DNA from: Hyphodiscus hymeniophilus
Lineage: Eukaryota; Ascomycota; Leotiomycetes; Helotiales; Hyphodiscaceae
Direction of reading: 5' to 3'
DNA length: 64,000 nt
Assembly (NCBI GenBank): GCA_016508695.1
Contig: VNKQ01000006.1
Location: forward strand, 930,001-994,000
A program made the translations under genes and the position numbers. The notes below the pieces were generated by a model. The model was not told the DNA's origin and searched no databases. It saw only the letters and a program-made list of their open reading frames with translations. Shown in pieces: positions 55,002 through 64,000 of this stretch. Position 1 is the stretch's first letter. Every line of letters starts with the position of its first letter.

Positions 55002-57572
55002 TTATTCCATACTCTCGAAACGTTCCTTAGCCTTGTCTCTGGTCTTGCTTAGGAAATCCGCATAAGTGCTTTTAGTCTGCCGCTGTGCTTCTTCAATTGC
55101 GTCTCCAACTTTGCCTCCTTGCGCACCAAGGCCAACACCTTGAGTGTAAAGCTCTGTTGTGATTGCGCTTGTCATCCCTGTGCCCTGAGCACCGAGCCCC
55201 TTTCCAGCAGTCCAGCCCATCTTGCCCAATAACGCAGCTCCTTTCGACTGAACAGGGGCGGCTTCTACTTCCTGATCCACAGCAGATACTGTGCCAGCAT
55301 CCTTTGGGGGCCGGTGATGCTGTGCAGCTGGTTGCTTAGGCTGGTTAAAGGCGTATCGTCGCTCTTTAGCCCTATCTCGATAGGCTGCACTGTCCGTACC
55401 AGATCCTGTAGACTTACTCAGCTTAGCCAGTGCCTTGGCGACCAAATCGTCGTTCTTCATGTTATCTCGATGGAGTTGGCTCATTCGCTCATGCTTGTTG
55501 ACTTCTACTTCTGTTTTGAATTGGCGAGAACAGAGAAGGCAGCACTTTCTATCTAAATCGGCAAAGGTCTGGCTTGGTGGGTCCAATGCAGCCTCAACTT
55601 TGTTTTTGGTAATCGATGTTGCTGACTCCCCAATATTGTCTCCCTCTTCTTTCGGCGATAACCCATGTATCTCGGCATGTCTGTTGGTCCAGAATTGGAG
55701 ATGAGGGGCAACTACTTTCTTGTTGCTCGTCAAACCGTCTTTCTCAACCTTTCGTTTCTTCGCTCTCGGCTCGCCGTCCTTTCCTGGGGCAACAAGACCC
55801 TCATTCGCGGCAGCAGCAGCGAGTTTTGCGTGCTCATTCTCTTTGCTCTTGATCGTGATGTTTTCGCTCGCTACAGCCGTGACAAGTTCGGCAACGTATG
55901 CGGCCTCATCCCAATACATGAGCTTGACGGCTGGGTTTGACAATGGACTAAATGTAAATTTGGCAAGTTCGGGTCCAAATTGATGGAGGACCGGAACGAA
56001 AACTCCAGCATGAATGTAGGATATCATAACGGGCTTGGAGGATATCGTGAACTTGTCGGCAGCCTTGTACTTCGCCATCGCAGCTTGTGCATCCTCAACC
56101 GTGGCGAATTCGGCAAATCCGTATCTCCAGCTGTCGTCGGATTTTCTGTCTCGAACTAGAAGAACTCGTTGCAGAGAGCCTTCTTTGGCACCAAGACTGG
56201 CATCTGTACCAGTAGATGTGATCTTCGCTTTCTTCGCTGGTTGTTTATCTGCTGCTGATGCGCTAGGTTTCGTGGTGTAGAGCTTGCACACTCCTTTGGC
56301 TAGAAGTTCTTCATTCACTCCAGGTTCGAGGCCCCTGAGAAGGAGGAACTGGGATGCTATATCATCAGGTGAGGTATCACTGTCACCAGTCGTTGCAAAC
56401 CCCGAAAAGGCCGACATATTAGACTGAGAAACGACAACGCCATTGGCAGTAGCACCTGCGAGTATTAGCTAAGCCTATGATAACCACGCATCTGGGTTCT
56501 TACGAGTTCGTGGTGCATTGCATCTAAAACATAAAATCCGATGAGAGTAATTGGAAAGAAAACACTTCGTCCCATTAGTGGTAGTAACTCAGCAGTGTAT
56601 TGCATAGCATACCACTTCGCACTTCCAGTCCTCTTCGCTTTTGCCAGGCTTGTCTCTATCATCTTTGTCCCGACTGAATGCTATTCGAACCTTGGTGGCT
56701 TCCGTATCTTCGGATCGGCTCGGTTTGTACGCTCCGTAGAGTGAGACGTAAGGATAGTATCTTTCGAGAAATCGTCTTGCTTCGGGTATCCCTACGAACT
56801 GGGCAAATGCAAATTGGCGTGATTGACCTGCAAAAGAAACAGTCAACCAGGGAAATTTGAAATTATATGGGCATTACACATACCTGTCCGCTTATCCTTT
56901 ATCAATCTGATTTCCTCTAAACCCTCAACACGAAGATTATGTTGAAGTTCATTTAATATCTATAAATCCGAAGCAATGGCCCAGGTGGCCAGTCCCTATA
57001 CTTAGCCAGAATTCCAAGCATTTGTTCGATGAACACTTAAGACAGGATTTTGGAGTGCTGTGAAGGACCACAAGGGGGTAGAAATGGGGCCGCCAACGTC
57101 TTCCTGAGTCATTTCCAGCGGAAGTCCTTCTAATATGACATTTCGATTTGGAGAAGCTCCGTAATACGGCGAACGACTACGGCTTCTATCGCGGGGCGGG
57201 GACTTGTAGTCTTCTCTGTCACGATCCGTATACCGCCCTCGTCCTTCTCGTCGGGGTGATCCTAATGGCTCATGGTCGCGTTCGAGACCGTCTGGGTAAT
57301 GGTCCTCCATTCGACCCCGATCTGGATGCGCTGAGCCGTACATTCTGGTTCCGGCAGGCGCTCGTGGAGGAGTTCTTTGTGTTTCTTCAGATATTCAGTA
57401 TCAGCACATGCTCTATGGTAACGTCCATCTTCGACTATCGATTACCATTCCGCGAATTCTGGTAGCCGTAGCTTTGAGAAGTTGAGCCGCGATGATAGTC
57501 GTCTTGGTACGGTTGATCGTCGTACATATTGGAGTCATGCCCAGAAAGCTTTACTGGGCGCATGCGATCCAT
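55002..57572 (-). CDS. RBM5/RBM10-like RNA-binding splicing factor
   Basis: Six exons (57572-57446, 57384-57098, 56959-56884, 56827-56613, 56564-56504, 56455-55002) give 739 aa. Domains in order: Tyr/Arg/Asp-rich and RS-like N-terminus (DRSRSRSP), RRM1 (NVILEGLP, with RQFAFAQF after splicing), a RanBP2 zinc finger rebuilt perfectly across a 48-nt intron (WKCEVCFLSNYSHRILCFRC), RRM2 (FLLLRGL, YGFAEFATVEDA), a nuclear basic patch (AKKRKVEK), a C2H2 finger (CCLLCSRQFKTEVEVNKH) and a C-terminal G-patch (GKMGWTAGKGLGAQGTG). This is the RBM5/6/10 architecture, which acts in 3' splice-site recognition in the spliceosomal A complex. The donor at 57097 (GTTGGC) is weak, so the 138-nt intron there may be regulated or misplaced by a few bases. 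Confidence 0.93.
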
Positions 57573-57757
57573 GGCGTGGGTTGCGACAAGAAGTAACTTT
57601 TTGAGAATGGTAGCGGGTGGAACGTCCAAGTAAACGTCGAGGTGTGTAAGGCATCGCGGACTTTGGAAAGTTTGGCGTCTTCTAGTTCAATCACGTGCAA
57701 ATTGTGCGGTGCCTTGACTTCCATCTCAGTATATTTTCAATTTCAAGCAGATCATCT

Positions 57758-58388
57758 ATGTTCCCAGCTTTTCATCCTCAGCGGTACGGATCACAATCAA
57801 ATACGATGACAAGCGAATTACGAGCGGAAGACTGCTACGTGGCTTTGACTCACGAACTTCTCGATGCGGGTGCGATGATGGACCGCGTTAGAAACCCAAA
57901 GGCTGGCGCAATTGTCCTTTTCGCAGGTAAGCAAGAATATTCGCGAGCATAGGCTTTGTTAATAAGTCCAAGGTACAACTCGCGACAACTTTGGTGGGAA
58001 ACCGGTGAAAGAGCTTCAATACACATCGTACGAGCCACGCGCTCTTCAGTCCATGCTATCGATATGCAAGATCATCCACAAGAAGCACTCCCTTACGTCC
58101 ATCGCAATGATTCATCGCCTCGGGATTGTTCCTATTGGTGAGGAAAGTATCCTGATCACGGTTTCATCTCCCCATCGTCAGGCAGCTTGGCGAGCTGGCG
58201 AAGAAGCCCTCGAGGAGTGCAAAGAGAAGGTTGAAGTGTGGAAGAAGGAAGAGTTTGGGGGTGAAGAAGGAGGGTTATGGAGGGCCAACCGGGACGGAGC
58301 CGCAGGCGTTAGAGTCGACAGGAACGAGAGGGAAAATGAGCCAGCTGTTAGACCCCACGGACTAATTTTGCGCCCAGGCAGCCCTTGA
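57758..58388 (+). CDS. cnxH: Molybdopterin synthase catalytic (large) subunit, MoaE/MOCS2B type
   Basis: Two exons (57758-57926, 57973-58388) encode 194 aa; a second in-frame ATG at 57806 gives 178 aa and may be the real start. Family motifs: NPKAGAIVLFAG joined by a 46-nt intron to TTRDNFGGKPVKELQYTSYEP, SICKIIHKKHSL, MIHRLGIVPIGEESILITVSSPHRQAAW, and KVEVWKKEEF, which contains the active-site lysines. With the thiocarboxylated small subunit it inserts the two dithiolene sulfurs into precursor Z in the cytosol to make molybdopterin, needed for nitrate reductase and sulfite oxidase. The C-terminal 30 residues after WRANRDG are charged and divergent. It is divergently oriented 185 bp from the splicing-factor gene. 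Confidence 0.94.
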
Positions 58389-61220
58389 GAACAAGGTCAT
58401 GGACCTGTTGTACGTACGGGAATCTTCGGGGTCCAAGACTGGGTTCACTGACTTCTGGGACTCCGTGGCCTGAACGCTGTTGCACCTCTCTTACACAAGT
58501 GACGACCGGCCCAAGGGATTCGAGCTCATTTGGAGACATGAAGGTCTGAGCTGCGTTGGGCGATGCGGATATTCACAGGTCAACCAACGCAGCAGCTTCG
58601 ACTCGATCCCCTGACATTGTATTGCACTGCACTGCATTGCACTTACGTCTCCTGTCTATTAAACCGACCTCTGATCGGAGACACTACGGGAGGCCGAGAA
58701 CATGAGGTTTCATCGATGGTTTGTTGCATGCAGCATTAACCACACTGCCGGTATTTGCTTCCATAGGAAGGTCCGGATGCAGGAGCTTGGCCCTGTATTC
58801 TAAGAAGCAAAGCTCAAGTTGATTAAATTGCGTAATTCTGGCGTTACAGGCCAAGATGAGATGAGTGCAGGCACGCTAGTGCCATTTGAGCAATCCCACT
58901 CCAATGATGCAGTGATGATTTGTTGCAAGATTCCAACAGCCTGCAGGCCAGATAAGCGCCGAAGTGGTTTGCATGCTCCCCTTACCATGTCGATTACAGT
59001 TTCTGATCCTTGCGCGAAGTGCCTGCATGAAAAAGTTGCTCTATGAGACATTCTGCTATTCTGTTTTGACAAGTGTCTAAATACCTGATGCTGCCTGTTG
59101 TTTTTACACATTCCCTTAAATTAATGTGTAGCAAATTGTCTTCCGGCCTTTTGCTAATGGTAGCGTTTCTTTCTCATCTCAGTTGCTGAAGAATATCGTA
59201 ACCATCCTACGCTCTGAATCATTGGCTCTTATCCTGCGAAGGTGATTGTAGCTTCAAAACACCAACAGTGGGGACACGGGAGAAATGGATACGGTGTCCT
59301 GTCGGTCTTGATGCATATAAGCTGCTTCAAACTGTGTTCACGAGCCTGACGGAATTTGGAGTGCCGCGCGCAAACGGTTCGAGTTTTGTTAAAGCGGCCA
59401 GATACACGGTACGGTCCAGAGGTCAAGTTCAAAGATGTCCTGCGGTAGTACTGCTTCTCTACGTCACCTGAATGCCGCCTTGTCAATCTGGAACCTGTCA
59501 TGATGATGGCGTTCAAATCTATTTCCCAGCATCAACTTCCTTGCTTTTGTATCCGGCCCCAAAAGAGAGGCACCGATGTGGTACACATATCACGGGCATT
59601 TCCAAATTAGAACAATCTCAAAATCTCGCTCAAGTCCAGCTCTCCAGCCGCTCCCTTTCGTTATCCAATTCAAACATTTGGCAACCTGGCTCCGAGAGTC
59701 GCGCCAGTGAGTGGCAGCTTCCATACCACGCCAACTCTGCGGTTTATACACAGATCACAATTCAAAACGAACATGCAGTATCACGTCAGTCTCGAAGCCG
59801 CTCCATCCGATCGTATGTGATCGATTATTGCGAACAATAATCAAATCAAAGTTGGAGAACACCTCCCAATGGTTGATTATCTTCTAGAGGATCGATTTTC
59901 ACCTCAACTAGTCCATGCTACAATTTTAAATCAGCAGTAATTTCGCGAAAGTGGGCTTCTTCCATTGTGTTTTACAGTCTGTATCTTGGGCGCCTTGAGC
60001 TGTTTCGCACAGTTTTCAGAGGCAAGCCATCGGAGATCAACGTCCAGAAGAAATTGATCTGCTTTCACTCATGGATATCAAAAGTTCGAGCGTGTCAGCT
60101 TTTCAAAGTGTATCGTCACCACTGACGAGTTTGACAGTCAAGATATCCTTCGGATCCAAATCAAATCAGGCCATGGTGGTAAGGATCTAGAAAGCCTGGA
60201 AAAGGTGCAAAAATATTTGGCGTGAACTTACAAAGTGACATTCCTAAAGGGACGGAGGCAGGTCGCTTTCCCTAGCGATTTGTCTCTCTTGATGTATATA
60301 CATGGTAATTGGAATATTGCCAGTAGTGCTTGAGATCATTCAAGGCAATTGGGGCTCAAAATACTCCTATCTTAAGCGGTTGGGATTTTAAGTCGATATT
60401 TTTACTCGTACTAGAACAATCGGAGGTCTGGGTAGGCGGAATAATGTAGGCATTTGACAAGCTTGCAATTGATCTGCAACCCTTCCCTGGCGAAGTTTAG
60501 ACAACCAAGGCGTTGTACCAAAGGGCCGTAGCCGTAAAGGACAGGCACCCTGAAGATTTCGCTAGTTCAATTATTAATCTAGCGATTTACTACTCTATTC
60601 TTGAACAATGTCGATCCGTTCTTGGCCTGTTGATGTTTTGGTCCTTTTGGAGCACCAGGAGCAAATTTTCTGGTTGTGAGTTTTTGCCTATCGACGGACT
60701 CATAGGCAATACCGCTGCTTTTACAGAGCCTGAAAGATAATAAGTGCTCTTTTAGGATTAGCCTTAGCATTGGCGATTCGAGACATTTCTCAAATCATGC
60801 GTGCCAGGTGGAGTTGACAGCGGCTTGCTGAATGGTTACCGGAAGGCTCTTGCCTTTCCGGGAGCCTTGTAACCAACAATATCCATGCATAGGCAGACTT
60901 TCTCACCCTCCAATACGATGTTTTCATAATGATCCAACGTGTGGCTGCTGGGAATCCTAGAGGCTTCCCGCGCCCAGTCTGTAATTTCCTTGATTGAAGG
61001 GCTATTCAAAATTCATGAACCCCTACTGCCACCACATTCATGTAACGCCTCCTCCTGCTAATCTTTGAAGATCCCTTCTTGCGCCCGAAACTGAAGCACA
61101 CCCTGTGCTGTGGAATCTGTTGGATACATATTAATCAAGCGCTTTCCTCTTTCGCTGCCAAACTATACGTATGTCACGCTTCTGCTATTTCCGTCAGTCA
61201 CTCCGCTAGATCTTATCCAA
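58389..61220. other. 2.8-kb gene-free region
   Basis: A tattgcactgcactgcattgcac repeat lies near 58620. Several ATG-less or short frames occur but none has domains or splice support. It may include relics too decayed to read. Confidence 0.4.
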
Positions 61221-63615
61221 ATGTCTTCACTCTGGGCCCAAGATCCTAAGTACGGAAAAATACAAGATTTGTGCAAAGAACTAGGCTACGTATCTACAAC
61301 CAAGGGAGCGCCTAGGTTCTGGCACACCCTTCGTGACAAGACCTCGAGACACCGTAAAAAGTTTACGATTAGCACAGAATCTTCTGGGCTTTCACTTGAT
61401 CACAACGATCCTGAAGTGCAACGATGTGCTGAAAGTTTTCTCAACAGCCACAGCCGTCTTTTCTCAGCAACAGAGGTGGCCGAGGATTTCGGCTGGCCAA
61501 TCTACCCTAGAGACAAGGAGAAGTAGACGTCTCCTCATAGCTCAGTCATGGCTGTTCTCTGATCTCTGCCCTAGGATAATCACAGTTCTTTCCAAGTTGT
61601 TGAGTACCCAAGAGTGGAACACGCGAAAGAACAACAGCTACTCCTCTTCCTCTGAGGCAGGCAAAACGGTAGGCACTGAAATCCAAAAATACAAACATTG
61701 ATTGATTTGAGGAAGTACAGCGACCAGGTTCGCGGATGCAGCTTCGAAGAAATATCATCAAGCCCTTCCCCACCACCAGAAGAGCACACCCCAGTGATGT
61801 ACTCCGAAAGCGACCTAGATTCCGACGTGGAGTAAGTACTAGTCTAATGTTTCGCAGCCGAGCATATCTGACATTCAATATAGAGACAGAGAGGAACACA
61901 AGAAGAACATCAAAATCCATCTGGATTTCATTTGCCCCTTGGTCCAATCTAAAGAAATTTTTGAGAGCAATTGGTTAAACTGGTTGTATGGGGTAAACAT
62001 ATGTACCCTTAGAATATGCAATAAATGTACTGACATTTATCAGTCTGAACAGTGTCCCGAAGGTCTGAAACCTTACATTTTCCGATATCTTCACGACCAT
62101 CAACTCTATACCGCCAACAGCGCAAGCCTCGGCCTATTGCAACGCTTCTCCCAAGATCTCATAAAGTATCTTCGACCTGTGGGCGACGAGGACGATGAGA
62201 ATCATGATATGAAAATATACGAAAAATGCAAAGGGCTCGTGAGATATTATGCTCTAAAATTCAAAGAGTATGGTCTGCTGGAAGGGAGTCCGTCTGCACT
62301 TAGGAGAACCCAGCCATTTGATCTAGCTTGGAAAATCAGACGCAGTCAATGGACAGTCAAGCAACGTAGTTCGACGAACTCATCTAGAGATGAACACTAT
62401 TCTGCGGGAGAACGCATTGGAGAGAAGAGAGTAAGCAACTGCTGCCAACCATTGTCCTTCGCTGTCGATCTCCACTGACAAGAAATCTCAGTCTCTACCA
62501 ACACCACTACCAGAGTCATCATCAACTTTCAAAGAAAAGGAATTGGTAAGTTTGCCATCATGGCGTCCGTTTCTCGCAGCGCTAATAGTAACCCCACAGT
62601 GTCCAGACGGGCCAACTTCCGAGGCTTCGTCAAGCGCTACGAAACGCCAGAAGGTGGAGGAAGATTCGCAGCTAGGGAATAGTTCAGCGCGATTGAAGAT
62701 AGTTGATGATCATTACAATGCCACAAAGGACCCTCTGGAGACCGAAGTCAGTAATCATCAATACCCAACCATAGTCTCAATATATTGTATATGTCTGACA
62801 GTGTCTAGAGCATCGACGCAACTTTTCACCAGTCTGAACTCGATCAAACTGATAGTGCTACCAAAAACCATCCTGTCATTCCTACTGCACCGATGTTCTT
62901 ACCAGCGCCTGCCAACGATATCTACAGACATTTCTCAAGACAGCCCCTGTTCCCTGATTCCCTAGTAACCCAGGAAGGCACACCAGGGTCGGACACGAGA
63001 TCCTACAACCATGCAGGAGCTGAGAACGCGGAAGGTGAGCAAAGCATTGCCCACCCGTATCAGAGACGCAGTGTTCCCTACGCCATACCTGGAGCGTCAC
63101 TTCAACAACCAGTCGAAGCAAGTCCCTACCTTGCCTCTCCACTGACAACAACTGTTGCATCAGATAGGAGTTCACTTCATTCTCTCTCATCCATCCCGCA
63201 ACCTGCTGCTGCAGCAGAACGTCCTCTAAATGCGATCTCCTCCGGGTCCACTCAGGTTAATTTCATCTTCGAAAGACGTACAGGCATTCTCGATCACGAT
63301 AATCCTATCTCTCGAGAAGCCCTGTGGAAATACAAGCTTTCTGAAATTTTCGAATTCGCTGCCAATAAGTTAGGACAGTCTCTGTCTAATATCTCGTGCC
63401 TTACATTTCGATACCAATGGGGCGCCAGAGGTTGCGTAGTCATAGATATATCAATGTCCGATCAGCAATGGGAGAATCGTAAAGGCAGAATAAAGAACGA
63501 GATCTTAACCACAAGGAAAGAAAGGCCGCATTTTACTGAGTTCGAGATCTGGGTCAAGACTGGTAATACAACTGAAGCACAAGAAGTGAGGGAGGAGGAG
63601 GACGACTGGTTATAA
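61221..63615 (+). CDS. Uncharacterised eight-exon protein, 671 aa
   Basis: Exons 61221-61522, 61575-61668, 61716-61831, 61884-61992, 62044-62430, 62492-62545, 62600-62746 and 62809-63615 fit one frame. The introns are 47-62 nt. The N-terminal 100 residues form a small basic module (KLCKELGYVSTTKGAPRFW-like, then RHRKKFTI). An acidic linker (YSESDLDSDVEDREE) and a helical central region with many aromatics (NWLNWLYG, PYIFRYLHDHQLY, YEKCKGLVRYYALKF) follow. Then come a Ser/Glu linker with a KRQKVEED nuclear-like signal, a disordered Pro/Ser/Ala stretch, and a folded-looking C-terminus (ALWKYKLSEIFEFAANKLG, CLTFRYQWGARGCVVIDIS). The 51-nt intron at 61993-62043 is open in frame and could be retained, adding CxxxxxxCxxC. 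No family is recognised. A nuclear role is only suggested by composition. Confidence 0.65.
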
Positions 63616-64000
63616 TAAACAAGTGGTACAATGGTAGGTGTTACGTATTTGGAAGGTTCCGTTCTATGTATTTTCCTTGTGTTACTACAAATTTCCTTCT
63701 TGATAGGTTTGCCAAAAAAGTGAAATATTTCAAGTGGCTTCGAAATTGGCTGGAAAAGTGCATCTTCTGCACACATAATCGGACTTGGAGCCCAGGAAAG
63801 ACATAGTAAACATTCTTGTCAACCTTGACCTCGTGATCTCTGACAATAGGACTTGGGATTCTGTTGGGAGGCATTTAGTTGCTTGGGTCGGATGACCAAG
63901 ACCTGCATCTTGAGTCTGACCCCGACTGTTGGCACAGGCAACAGGCACGATATTACATCTTACCTACTTGACCGCCACCTCATCTCCTTTTTAGCATAAC
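63616..64000. other. 3' flank, no gene seen
   Basis: Downstream of the last gene to the window edge. Short minus-strand frames have no support. Confidence 0.4.

Overview
The window is nuclear DNA of a filamentous ascomycete (Pezizomycotina; a leotiomycete is my best guess, from gene style only). Nearly every gene is broken by short GT-AG introns, mostly 43-70 nt, with CTAAC/CTGAC-type branch points. Both strands are used, intergenic spaces are about 0.3-2.8 kb, and the gene set is fungal: Sed5, Aim11, Dug3, pantothenate kinase, MOCS2B, an RBM5/10-like splicing factor and a fungal expansin-like protein. I rebuilt the exon structures by hand from splice signals and reading-frame continuity. Exon borders are therefore predictions, although frame sums close for every multi-exon model given except one frameshifted gene.

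Layout. 1-0.96 kb is an AT-rich, RIP-like repeat remnant. 1.5-10.6 kb holds two very large, disordered reading frames that may be one gene. 11.4-12.4 kb is SED5. 14.1-16.0 kb is a decayed Zn2Cys6 transcription factor. 16.5-17.3 kb is a LigB-type extradiol dioxygenase, and 19.4-20.6 kb is an orphan gene. 21.5-30.0 kb is a candidate organosulfur cluster: a DszC/SfnB-like flavoprotein and a GPR1/FUN34/YaaH-type transporter on the minus strand, then an enoyl-reductase-like MDR protein and an SfnG-like FMNH2-dependent dimethylsulfone monooxygenase on the plus strand, arranged around one divergent promoter. A second transcription-factor fragment lies at its edge. 30.7-42.9 kb carries an expansin-like secreted protein, Dug3, a small membrane protein, pantothenate kinase (with an apparent one-base deletion), an orphan gene and Aim11. 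43.1-43.8 kb is a mosaic of short duplications, including an 80-bp copy of the orphan gene's 3' end. 47-52.6 kb has a 2OG-Fe(II) oxygenase followed by three genes with signal-peptide-like N-termini. One of these is a Cys-rich precursor with seven Lys-Arg sites separating repeated peptides (KEP/RiPP-like). 53-64 kb has an SDR, the RBM5/10-like factor, MOCS2B and an eight-exon orphan.

The two most interesting systems are the putative sulfone/sulfonate utilisation cluster (21.5-30 kb) and the Kex2-type repeat precursor (50.9-51.8 kb) with its secreted neighbours. Functional links within each are inferred from family membership and position.
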